Shown: positions 35,527-44,326 of the stretch, piece after piece
How positions within the stretch are numbered: the stretch's first letter is position 1
Layout: every line of letters starts with the position of its first letter
Source of the DNA: Beggiatoa alba B18LD
GTDB taxonomy: Bacteria > Pseudomonadota > Gammaproteobacteria > Beggiatoales > Beggiatoaceae
Length of the DNA: 64,000 bases
Assembly (NCBI RefSeq): GCF_000245015.1
Contig: NZ_JH600070.1
Location: forward strand, 4,180,786-4,244,785
Direction of reading: 5' to 3'
Notes under the pieces: model-generated
What the model saw: the letters and a program-made list of their open reading frames with translations, nothing else
Told to the model about the DNA's origin: nothing
Databases searched by the model: none
Made by a program: the position numbers and the translations under genes

Positions 35527-36162
35527 TTAGAATAACCAAGCTGCTTTTTGTTTGCGTTGGTTTTCAAATGTGCTGATTTCTGACGCATGTTGTAGGGTTA
35601 AACCGATGTCATCTAACCCATTTAACAAGCAATATTTTCTGAACTCATCCACATTAAAGGGAATCACTTGCTTGCTAGGAGTTGTAATTGTTTGTGCAGT
35701 TAAATCAACAGTTAAGCGATAGCCTGTCGTTGCAGTAACTTCTTTAAATAGTTGGTCGATGGTTGCATCGTCCAGAATAATCGGCAAAATACCGTTTTTA
35801 AAGCAGTTATTGTAAAAAATATCGGCATAACTGGGGGCAATTAAAGTACGGAAACCATAATCTAACAATGCCCATGGTGCGTGTTCACGGCTAGAACCAC
35901 AGCCGAAATTTTGCCGTGTTAAAAGCACTTGCGCACCCGCATAGCGCGGTTGATTTAAGATGAATTCTTGATTCAATGGGCGGTTAGTGCAATCTTGCCC
36001 TGGTTCACCGTGGTCTAAATACCGCCACTCATCAAATAAATAAGGGCCAAAACCCGTGCGGTGAATCGATTTTAAAAATTGTTTTGGGATAATGGCATCG
36101 GTATCAACATTGACACGATCCAAAGGGGCAACTAAACCATCAAGTGTTGTAAATGCTTGCAT
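35527..36162 (-). CDS. leuD: 3-isopropylmalate dehydratase, small subunit
   Basis: About 211 residues from the chosen start ([20 protein letters not shown]). The small subunit completes isopropylmalate isomerase together with LeuC. The family blocks [33 protein letters not shown] and FKNGILPI are intact. An upstream frame to 36213 adds 17 unconserved residues and is unlikely. The large subunit gene leuC, often adjacent, is not in the window. Confidence 0.95.
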   Translation of the reverse strand: MQAFTTLDGLVAPLDRVNVDTDAIIPKQFLKSIHRTGFGPYLFDEWRYLDHGEPGQDCTNRPLNQEFILNQPRYAGAQVLLTRQNFGCGSSREHAPWALLDYGFRTLIAPSYADIFYNNCFKNGILPIILDDATIDQLFKEVTATTGYRLTVDLTAQTITTPSKQVIPFNVDEFRKYCLLNGLDDIGLTLQHASEISTFENQRKQKAAWLF

Positions 36163-36251
36163 AATAATATGTCTAACAAGTGAATAACGACTAAAAACGA
36201 CAGGATTAGCCAAAAAGGCTGACCCTATACCAACTAAATCCTTTTATTGCC

Positions 36252-37457
36252 TTAGGCAACGATGCTGACTTTGGCAAAATTGCGTTTGCCAACTTGGTAA
36301 ACGTGTTGGGTATTTACCGCAATTTGTAGCGTTTTATCGCTAATTTTTTCCCCGTCAATTTTGACAGCCCCTTGTTGTATCATTCTTAAGGCATCTGATG
36401 TGCTAGGGGTTAAACCTGCTTCTTTTAACAAATTAGCAATCGGATAACCTGCTTTTCCGTCTAAATGCAAGGTGATTTCAGGTAAATCGTCGGGAATTTC
36501 TTTCTGTTTAAAACGGGCAACAAAATCCACATAAGCTTGTTCAGCCGCTTGGGTATTGTGGAAGCGGGCGACAATTTCTTGTGCAAATTCGACTTTTACA
36601 TCCCGTGGATTGCCACCTTGTGCAACTTGCGTTTTCCATGCGTTAATTTCTGCCAGTGTTTTAAAGCTCAACAGCTCAATATACCGCCACATTAAATCAT
36701 CAGAAACAGACATTAATTTGCCAAACATTTCACTGGGGGCTTCATGAATACCAATATAATTCCCCAATGATTTAGACATTTTTTGTACGCCGTCTAATCC
36801 TTCTAAAATCGGCATGGTTAAAACGACTTGCGGTTCTTGACCGTAATGTTTTTGCAATTCCCGACCAACTAGCAAGTTAAATTTTTGGTCTGTTCCGCCT
36901 AACTCAATGTCTGACTTTAAAGCAACAGAATCATAACCTTGTACTAGTGGATATAAAAACTCATGAATCGCAATTGATTGCCCTGTCGTGTAGCGTTTAT
37001 GAAAATCATCGCGTTCCAACATCCGCGCAACATTATATTTCGCGGCAAGTTGAATCATACCCACAGTCCCCAATTCATTCATCCACTCGGCATTAAACCG
37101 AATTTCAGTTTTTTCAGGGTCTAAAATCTTAAAAATTTGCGCTTGATAGGTTTTCGCATTTTCTAACACTTGCTCACGGGTTAAAGGCTGACGGGTAACA
37201 TTTTTTCCCGTGGGGTCGCCTATCATTCCCGTAAAATCGCCAATTAAGAAAATGACTTGATGCCCTAATAGTTGAAAGTGGCGGAGTTTATTGATTAAAA
37301 CCGTGTGTCCTAAATGCAAATCGGGAGCTGTTGGGTCGAAACCTGCTTTAACCCGCAAGGGTTTCCCTCTGGCTAATTTAGTGACTAATTCCGATTCTAA
37401 TAATAACTCGTGAACGCCTTGTTTAATTTGCGCTAATGCTTCCGCTGCGGTAGCCAT
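36252..37457 (-). CDS. tyrS: Tyrosine-tRNA ligase
   Basis: The 401-residue class I aminoacyl-tRNA synthetase charges tRNA-Tyr. It has the HIGH-type motif HLGH at 48-51 ([11 protein letters not shown]), KMSKS at 226-230, and a C-terminal S4-like RNA-binding domain ([16 protein letters not shown]). It is the TyrZ-like branch with the HLGH form. GAGG lies five bases before the ATG. It is the first gene of a possible tyrS-leuD-leuB-asd-fimV series on the minus strand. Confidence 0.96.
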   Translation of the reverse strand: MATAAEALAQIKQGVHELLLESELVTKLARGKPLRVKAGFDPTAPDLHLGHTVLINKLRHFQLLGHQVIFLIGDFTGMIGDPTGKNVTRQPLTREQVLENAKTYQAQIFKILDPEKTEIRFNAEWMNELGTVGMIQLAAKYNVARMLERDDFHKRYTTGQSIAIHEFLYPLVQGYDSVALKSDIELGGTDQKFNLLVGRELQKHYGQEPQVVLTMPILEGLDGVQKMSKSLGNYIGIHEAPSEMFGKLMSVSDDLMWRYIELLSFKTLAEINAWKTQVAQGGNPRDVKVEFAQEIVARFHNTQAAEQAYVDFVARFKQKEIPDDLPEITLHLDGKAGYPIANLLKEAGLTPSTSDALRMIQQGAVKIDGEKISDKTLQIAVNTQHVYQVGKRNFAKVSIVA

Positions 37458-37780
37458 GAAAACCTCAAAAACAACGAACTGATTATCTTGATTAGCTTAA
37501 CATAAACTGCTTGCACTGTTGTGATTAAATGCGCTGATTATCGGCATTTTCACGACATTATTTTCATGCTTTACCTAATGAATGACTTGAGTTCTCAATA
37601 CAGTTCATTTAATTATATCTGTTTATCGATACTCAGATATAGAGAGAGAACGATAAAGGCAACAGGAAGGCTTTACATTTGTCTATGGTGTAAAACATCA
37701 GAAAAGGTTTTTTTACCCCTTTTATATAACAGTGTAATACACTATGGTCTGCATCAATCTTATCAGGAAGGTACTATCAA
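37458..37780. other. Divergent tyrS/phaC spacer
   Basis: A 323-bp divergent promoter region with no RNA gene or repeat that I can identify. An open frame at 37521-37841 overlaps the phaC start out of frame and has no family resemblance. AGGAAGG at 37765-37771, nine bases before the phaC ATG, is a strong ribosome binding site. Confidence 0.6.
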
Positions 37781-39529
37781 ATGGCAACTCAGCAAGCCTA
37801 TCAAACACCGAAGGAATTGTTGGAAAAGTTCAATAAGTTGACAACTGAATGGATGGAAGGATTTGGTGCAAACCAATCCCAAGAAATGTTAAAACAGTTT
37901 ACTAATGCGTGGAATGCGATTGCGACTCAATCCGCTCAAGACCCTCAAAAATGGGTGGAAATTATCACGCAATATCAGCAAGCACAAATGCAATTATGGA
38001 TGAACGTTATGGGCGCGCCGATTGGGGGCGAACATAAAACCATTGCTACCCCTGACCCAACTGACCGACGCTTTGCGGCAAAAGACTGGGAAGAGCATCC
38101 CGTTTTTGATTACCTTAAACAATCCTATTTACTAGCATCCAATTTATTGATGCAATCCGCAGAACAAGCGCAGTTAAATGATGATAATAAGCGCAAATTA
38201 CGCTTTTATACCAAGTATTTTATCGATGCAATGTCTCCCAGCAACTTTGTAACGACTAATCCTGAAGTGATTAAACAAGCTGTTGAAACTAAGGGACAAA
38301 GTTTATTAGATGGGCTTAAAAACTTATTAGCCGATTTAGAAAAAGGTCGCATCAGTATGACCGATGAATCTGCTTTTAAATTGGGCAAAAATATCGCTGT
38401 CACCGCTGGAGCAGTTGTTTACGAAAGCGACATCATGCAAGTGGTTCAATACAAACCCACCACAGAAACCGTTTTAGATAAACCTGTTGTTATTGTTCCT
38501 CCTTGCATCAATAAATTCTATATATTAGACCTACAACCCGATAATTCTTTCGTCAAATACGCCGTTGACCAAGGCAATACCGTTTTCGTGATTTCTTGGA
38601 TTAACCCCGATGAAAAACTCAGCCAACTGGCATGGGATGACTACATCGATAAAGGTGTGATTAAAGCTTTTGAAATTGCAAAAGAAATCACTGGCGCGAA
38701 AAAAGTCAACGCCGTTTCTTGGTGCGTTGGCGGTACTATTTTAGCCACCGCCTTAGCTGTCTTACATGCCCGTAAAAAACAAGCACTTGTCAACTCTGCA
38801 ACCTTCTTCACCACTATGTTAGATTTTTCTGATCCTGGTGAGTTAGGCGTATTTATTGACGAAGTTCAATTCATGCAACGAGAATCCCAACTGAAACACA
38901 CAGGCGTGTTATCAGGTAAAGATTTAGCCACAGCATTCTCCATGTTACGCGCTAATGACCTCATTTGGTCATATGTCGTCAATAACTATCTCAAAGGACA
39001 AACTCCAGCCCCCTTTGATATTCTTTATTGGAATAGCGACCCCACCAACTTACCCGCTAAAATGTACACCTTCTATCTACGTAATATGTACTTAGATAAT
39101 AAGTTAGTACAACCCGATGCATTAACCTTATGCGATGTGCCTATTAACTTACGCAACATCAAAACGCCTAGCTACTTCCTTTCAACCATAGACGACCATA
39201 TCGCACCGTGGACAACCACATTTACCGCGACTGAATTATTCTCAGGACCTTTAGAATTCGTCTTAGGGGCAAGTGGACATATTGCAGGCGTTATTAACCC
39301 CGCGAGTAAAAACAAACGTAACTATTGGACGGGGGGCGAAAAAGGCAAAGGCAGTGCGCACTGGTTAGAAACCGCACAATCACAAAAGGGCAGCTGGTGG
39401 AATCACTGGAGTCAATGGCTAAAAGCCCAAGGTGGCGAACAAGTCCCAGCACCAAAAGAGCTTGGCAGTAAAGACCATGCTGTTGTCGAGCCTGCTCCTG
39501 GTCGCTATGTTGCTAAACGAATTGAATAA
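37781..39529 (+). CDS. phaC: Class I poly(3-hydroxyalkanoate) synthase
   Basis: The 582-residue enzyme polymerises (R)-3-hydroxyacyl-CoA into PHA granules. The alpha/beta hydrolase core holds the lipase-like box with catalytic Cys315 (VSWCVGGTILATAL), Asp471-472 in STIDDHIAPW and His500 in GASGHIAGV. The N-terminal class I domain (about 1-200) and the length exceed class III subunits, so PhaE is not needed. Depolymerase, phasin and phaAB genes are not adjacent. A terminator hairpin follows. Confidence 0.95.
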   Translation: MATQQAYQTPKELLEKFNKLTTEWMEGFGANQSQEMLKQFTNAWNAIATQSAQDPQKWVEIITQYQQAQMQLWMNVMGAPIGGEHKTIATPDPTDRRFAAKDWEEHPVFDYLKQSYLLASNLLMQSAEQAQLNDDNKRKLRFYTKYFIDAMSPSNFVTTNPEVIKQAVETKGQSLLDGLKNLLADLEKGRISMTDESAFKLGKNIAVTAGAVVYESDIMQVVQYKPTTETVLDKPVVIVPPCINKFYILDLQPDNSFVKYAVDQGNTVFVISWINPDEKLSQLAWDDYIDKGVIKAFEIAKEITGAKKVNAVSWCVGGTILATALAVLHARKKQALVNSATFFTTMLDFSDPGELGVFIDEVQFMQRESQLKHTGVLSGKDLATAFSMLRANDLIWSYVVNNYLKGQTPAPFDILYWNSDPTNLPAKMYTFYLRNMYLDNKLVQPDALTLCDVPINLRNIKTPSYFLSTIDDHIAPWTTTFTATELFSGPLEFVLGASGHIAGVINPASKNKRNYWTGGEKGKGSAHWLETAQSQKGSWWNHWSQWLKAQGGEQVPAPKELGSKDHAVVEPAPGRYVAKRIE

Positions 39530-39558
39530 GCCGTTTTAATACATTTATTCAATTTATA

Positions 39559-39594
39559 AACCTAGTAGATACCTAAATCTACTAGGTTTTTATA
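39559..39594 (+). terminator. Rho-independent terminator of phaC
   Basis: AACCTAGTAGAT and ATCTACTAGGTT form a 12-bp stem with a short loop (ACCTAA), followed by TTTTTAT. It stands 30 bases after the phaC stop. The sequence recalls the family-A hairpin (CCTAG-rich) but is shorter and lacks family-A ends. Confidence 0.85.
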
Positions 39595-39764
39595 TAATTA
39601 AACCTTGATTAAACTCCGTCTTTTTGCAAAACACATAATTCAGAAAATATTTAATAATTTCAATCTGATACTTAATATATAAGTAATATCACAATTTAAT
39701 TCCTTTGGAATAGAAACGCGACGGTTTAAAACACATCGCTAATCATCTGCATCATGATGGATTT

Positions 39765-41360
39765 ATGAATACATTTCCGCTACTTGCTATTGAACACCTG
39801 AGTTTGACATTCACACACACACAAACAACCGTTGTGCACGATGTGAGTTTCAACATTCATGCAGGTGAAAAATTAGCCCTCGTGGGGGAATCGGGTTCGG
39901 GTAAATCCGTCACAGCAATGTCAATTTTACGACTGTTAGACCATCAACAAGTCGCTTACCCATCAGGAAAAATCGACTTCCAAGGCAGAAATTTACTCAA
40001 ATTCAATGATGCGCAAATGCGCCAAATTCGTGGCAAAGAAATTTCCATGATTTTTCAAGAGCCAATGACAGCTTTAAATCCTGTCTATCCCATCGGTAAA
40101 CAACTCATAGAACCGCTAATTATCCATCAAGCGGCTAAAAAATCTGATGCAAAACAGCGGATGTTAGAACTCTTAGCACTCACAGGAATTACCGACCCTA
40201 AACGCTGTTTTAACGCCTATCCCCATCAACTTTCTGGCGGACAACGTCAGAGGGTCATGATTGCAATGGCACTTGCCTGTCAACCTAAATTATTAATTGC
40301 TGATGAACCAACAACCGCATTAGACGTGACGATTCAATTACAAATTATCGAATTGTTGAATACCATGCAAAAAACCTTTGGTATGGCAGTTTTATTAATT
40401 ACCCATGATTTAAATATGGTTAAACGTTTTGCTGACCGTATTTGTGTCATGCAAACAGGCAGACTAGTTGAACAAGCAAATACAACAGATTTGTTCACAC
40501 AGCCGCAACACGAATACACACAACATCTACTCAATAGCCAGCCAGAAGCCTTACAAAACCCTTTCGACTATGTGCACAACTCAGAACCTTTATTAGATTG
40601 CGAATCAATGAGCTGTCACTTTATTTTGAATAGAGAAGGGCTATTCCGTCCTAAACAAAAGTTTACCGCTGTTGATAAAGTTGATTTACACTTATACTCA
40701 GGAGAAACACTGGGCATTGTGGGCGAGTCAGGTTCAGGCAAAACCACATTGGGACTATGCATGTTACGGTTACAAACGGCGGAAGGCGTGATTAAATTTA
40801 ATAAACAACGCTTAGATGGATTATCCCAATCTAAACTGCGCCCCTTACGTCGCCATTTTCAAGTTGTTTTTCAAGACCCTTATTCCTCACTTTCCCCACG
40901 CATGACTGTGGAACAAATTATCGGAGAAGGTCTAGAAATTCACTACCCACAATTACGCCGTCAAGAAAGACGCGAAAAAATTATTCAGATTCTACAAGAA
41001 GTTGGTTTAAGTACAGACATGCTACGACGATATCCGCATGAATTTTCTGGCGGACAACGGCAACGCATCGCTATTGCACGAGCGGTTATTTTAGAACCCC
41101 GCTTAATTTTATTAGACGAACCGACCAGCGCGTTAGATGTTTCTGTACAAAAACAAGTGCTCACACTACTTCGTGACTTACAAAAAAAGCATAATATCAG
41201 CTACCTTTTTATCAGCCATGATTTAAAAGTCATTCGTGCAATGGCACACCGTGTTATTGTGATGAAACAAGGACAATTTGTGGAACAAGGGAAAACCGAA
41301 ACCCTATTTAACAATCCACAACATCCTTACACCCAACAATTGCTACAAGCAAGTTTATAA
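39765..41360 (+). CDS. yejF: ABC transporter with two ATPase domains, YejF/oligopeptide type
   Basis: The 531-residue protein fuses two ABC ATPase domains, each with the peptide-transporter type. The first has Walker A GESGSGKS at 41-48, LSGGQRQRVMIAMAL and DEPTTALD; the second has GESGSGKT at 320-327, FSGGQRQRIAIARAV and DEPTSALD. The length and paired organisation match YejF. It should power uptake of oligopeptides, but the permeases yejBE and the binding protein yejA are not adjacent. It is followed 28 bases later by a GspB-like gene. Confidence 0.85.
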   Translation: MNTFPLLAIEHLSLTFTHTQTTVVHDVSFNIHAGEKLALVGESGSGKSVTAMSILRLLDHQQVAYPSGKIDFQGRNLLKFNDAQMRQIRGKEISMIFQEPMTALNPVYPIGKQLIEPLIIHQAAKKSDAKQRMLELLALTGITDPKRCFNAYPHQLSGGQRQRVMIAMALACQPKLLIADEPTTALDVTIQLQIIELLNTMQKTFGMAVLLITHDLNMVKRFADRICVMQTGRLVEQANTTDLFTQPQHEYTQHLLNSQPEALQNPFDYVHNSEPLLDCESMSCHFILNREGLFRPKQKFTAVDKVDLHLYSGETLGIVGESGSGKTTLGLCMLRLQTAEGVIKFNKQRLDGLSQSKLRPLRRHFQVVFQDPYSSLSPRMTVEQIIGEGLEIHYPQLRRQERREKIIQILQEVGLSTDMLRRYPHEFSGGQRQRIAIARAVILEPRLILLDEPTSALDVSVQKQVLTLLRDLQKKHNISYLFISHDLKVIRAMAHRVIVMKQGQFVEQGKTETLFNNPQHPYTQQLLQASL

Positions 41361-41388
41361 TAGACAGTTTTACAAATTACGTTGAGCA

Positions 41389-42033
41389 ATGTCGTACATA
41401 CTGGATGCGTTAAAAAAAGCAGAACGTGAGCGGGAATTGGGAAAAATCCCAAGCATTGATAGCACCTATCCCCCACTGTTTACAGAAACTAACCACTATT
41501 CGCGTTGGCTAATTCTGCTTACAGTGATTGGTCTGATTGGATTTATAAGCGTGGCATTTTTTTGGCAGCCTAATAAATTGTCAAATGATATGACCGTCTT
41601 ACCCACGGACAATTCAAACACGATACCTGCTACGCCCATTGCTCGCCCGTCGGTTGGTACACCCAGTCCACTTGCGCATCAAGCCCAAGTGTCTCGCGTA
41701 TCCGAAACGGTGCATGATACCGCTCCGCCATCCATGCCAGCCGTATCAACACCACCGACCCGCCCTGTTTCCATACCAGCAAGTCCAGTGGTTGAAACAG
41801 CCCCCGTACCAAGCATTGCAGAAGTGCCTCAATACTTGCAACAAAAGCTACCTGAACTCACGATAAATGCGCATGTTTATGCAACCGAGGCAAAACAACG
41901 CTTTGTTTTAATTAATGGAAGACGCTACCGCGAAGGGATGTCGATTCAAGAGGGAATGACTGTAGAAGCTATTCGTCCAAATGATGTGGTGATTAACTAC
42001 CAACAAAAACGCTTTCGTTTATCGATTCGTTAA
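41389..42033 (+). CDS. gspB: GspB-like type II secretion protein
   Basis: The 214-residue protein begins MSYILDALKKAERERELGKI, the standard GspB N-terminus, with a membrane helix at about 40-59, a Pro/Ser/Thr-rich periplasmic linker, and a C-terminal GspB domain (LPELTINAHVYATEAKQRF through VINYQQKRFRL). GspB works with the ATPase GspA to localise the secretin multimer of type II secretion. No gspA or other gsp gene is adjacent. Confidence 0.85.
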   Translation: MSYILDALKKAERERELGKIPSIDSTYPPLFTETNHYSRWLILLTVIGLIGFISVAFFWQPNKLSNDMTVLPTDNSNTIPATPIARPSVGTPSPLAHQAQVSRVSETVHDTAPPSMPAVSTPPTRPVSIPASPVVETAPVPSIAEVPQYLQQKLPELTINAHVYATEAKQRFVLINGRRYREGMSIQEGMTVEAIRPNDVVINYQQKRFRLSIR

Positions 42034-42148
42034 AATAAAGAGTCGTTTTACTTAAATATCATCAGACAAGTTTCTGACCCTGTTTAGGTACAGCATTTGC
42101 CTACTTATTACAATAAAAAACAAGTGTTTTGATATGGATTAAGTCACT

Positions 42149-43948
42149 ATGCATTCACTGTTAGAACGTCAATTACGCAGAGCAGGATTCAGCCCTGATA
42201 ACTTACCCACCGACCCTATTGTATGGCGCGAATTCCTCAGTCGAATTGAGCGTTCTTACACCAATGCTGACCATGAGCGCGAACTACTTAAACATCAATC
42301 AGGTAACACCGAACCATTGCCACCCGCAATGCCCGTGCATCACAGTGACACACTTGCGCTGACAAACAATACAACGCAACAATCTCCCCTATTACAAGAC
42401 ATGGTGCTTGCTCTTAGCAGTGGCGTTTGCATTTTTGATATTACAGGACAAGCCCTTTTCATCAATCCTGCGGCACAACATTATTTAGAAATACAAGAAA
42501 CGCCACCAACCAGCCAAGCCATTTTAGAACGCTTTGAATTACATGATAGTCACAGTCTGAATAAACACCTGTCCCTAGACGATTTATTAAAACGTCTTAG
42601 CAAAGGGCGGGCGTTTTATGACCATAATGCTTACTTACAACAAAACACTCACAAGTTACCCGTTTCCTGTGTGTTTGACCCCATCTTTTCTGCTGCTGAA
42701 CCTCAGCAAGAAATCAAACAATTTGTACTGCTTTTTGAAGATATTAGCGACTTAAAAAATATAGAAACGGAATTAATCACCGCAAAAGAATCCGCAGAAA
42801 AAGCCAGTCAAGCGAAATCACAATTTTTATCCAGCATGAGCCATGAATTACGTACCCCAATGAACGCAATTTTAGGCTATGGCGAATTGCTCAAAGACGA
42901 CTTAGGCACACCACTCACTGAGTTAGATGATGATTACGTTGTTGATATGCGCCAATATGTCAGCAATATATTACAAGCAGGTTGGCACTTACTCGAATTA
43001 ATCAATAAAGTCCTAGACTTAACACGAATAGAAGCAGGAAAACTAGAAATTTCTATTCAAGAAATCGAATTATTAGATTTGATTAAAGAATGCGTCGATT
43101 TAATTCTGCCTTTAGCAGAAAAACGACATATAAAAATCATCAATGAAACCATCTCACTACCACCACATTTTGCCCTTGTTGACCGTGGGCGTTTAAAACA
43201 AGTTATCATCAATTTACTTTCTAATGCGGTGAAATATAACAAAGAAAACGGTAACATCACGGTACGTTTAACGCAACCACAAGTCGAGTACATACACCTA
43301 TCCATTATTGACACAGGGATAGGATTAACCACAGACCAAAAAGATAAGATTTTTGAACCATTTACCCGTGTTAGTGGGCTAAATCTGATAGAAGGGACAG
43401 GCATCGGCTTAACCATCACCAAACGATTATTAGAAATGATGGATGCACGCATCACGGTAGAAAGTGAACCCAATGTCGGCAGCCACTTTCAATTAGAATT
43501 GCCCACAGGACAAATTAGCAGCACACATTTAGACCCTGCACAAACACACCGCAAACACCTATTGCTTTATGTAGAAGACAGTCGAACCAATGTCAGCCTT
43601 GTTGCACAAATCTTAAAAGCACGTCCAGATATCGCCTTAATGTCTGCCCAAACAGGCGAAATGGGCTTAGAACTCGCCCATCTGCACCACCCTGATATTA
43701 TCCTGCTCGATATCAACTTACCAGGTATGGATGGCTTTGAAGTGTTAGAACATTTACGCCAAGCAACAGATACACAAGACACGCCTGTCTTAGCCCTCAG
43801 TGCAAATGACACTGCGCACAATTTAGAACGTAGCCGTCAAGTAGGATTTCTCAGCTTTATTGTCAAACCGCTAGATATTAAAAAATTTCTCTCTGCTATT
43901 GACCATGCGTTAGATTTATCTAAACAAAATAAAGAGAAAGATATTTAA
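42149..43948 (+). CDS. Cytoplasmic hybrid histidine kinase (PAS-HisKA-HATPase-REC)
   Basis: The 599-residue protein lacks membrane segments. A PAS-like domain spans about residues 75-205 (VCIFDITGQALFINPAAQ), then the dimerisation domain with His232 in SSMSHELRTPMNAIL, an ATPase domain (NLLSNAVKYNKENG, IDTGIGLT, GTGIGLTITK) and a C-terminal receiver domain with Asp521 (DIILLDINLPGMDG). It is an orphan with no response regulator beside it. The TAA stop is followed at once by CGTGAGT, a partial match to a family-A end. Confidence 0.9.
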   Translation: MHSLLERQLRRAGFSPDNLPTDPIVWREFLSRIERSYTNADHERELLKHQSGNTEPLPPAMPVHHSDTLALTNNTTQQSPLLQDMVLALSSGVCIFDITGQALFINPAAQHYLEIQETPPTSQAILERFELHDSHSLNKHLSLDDLLKRLSKGRAFYDHNAYLQQNTHKLPVSCVFDPIFSAAEPQQEIKQFVLLFEDISDLKNIETELITAKESAEKASQAKSQFLSSMSHELRTPMNAILGYGELLKDDLGTPLTELDDDYVVDMRQYVSNILQAGWHLLELINKVLDLTRIEAGKLEISIQEIELLDLIKECVDLILPLAEKRHIKIINETISLPPHFALVDRGRLKQVIINLLSNAVKYNKENGNITVRLTQPQVEYIHLSIIDTGIGLTTDQKDKIFEPFTRVSGLNLIEGTGIGLTITKRLLEMMDARITVESEPNVGSHFQLELPTGQISSTHLDPAQTHRKHLLLYVEDSRTNVSLVAQILKARPDIALMSAQTGEMGLELAHLHHPDIILLDINLPGMDGFEVLEHLRQATDTQDTPVLALSANDTAHNLERSRQVGFLSFIVKPLDIKKFLSAIDHALDLSKQNKEKDI

Positions 43949-43959
43949 CGTGAGTACAA

Positions 43960-44215
43960 TAACTTGAGTTCGGCGAGTTTTATAAAACAAAACAGAGACC
44001 TGCTAGGTTTTCAAAACTTAGCAGGTCTTTTTTTGTCTGAATCAGAATTCACAGAATTTTCAGAATTAGCAGAATTAGCAGAATTAAAAACATAATTTTT
44101 TATTCTTTTAATTTTCTTGTCTTTTTAATTCTGAAAATTCTGATTCAGACAATCTTTTAATCCTGATTCAGACAAGCTGTTGTCTTTTTAAAAGAAACTC
44201 GCCGAACTCAGGTTA
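43960..44215. repeat. Family-A repeat, copy A8
   Basis: A 256-bp copy with ends TAACTTGAGTTCGGCGAG and CTCGCCGAACTCAGGTTA. It has the GACCTGCTAGG hairpin with seven T residues and five CAGAATTNN units (44043-44087), one more than most copies. A further degenerate hairpin (GACCTGCTGG with AACCCTAGCAGGTC) follows at about 44250-44280. Confidence 0.85.
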
Positions 44216-44326
44216 CAATAATCCTGAAAATCTTGATGCAGACAAAAAAAGACCTGCTGGTTTTAAACCCTAGCAGGTCCCTGTTTTAGCCTAAAAATCT
44301 TGAAGCCTTTTCTTTACATTAAAATC

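Noticed and set aside
37521..37841. 106-residue frame before phaC
   Set aside because: It overlaps the well-supported phaC start in another frame and lacks a ribosome binding site or homology.
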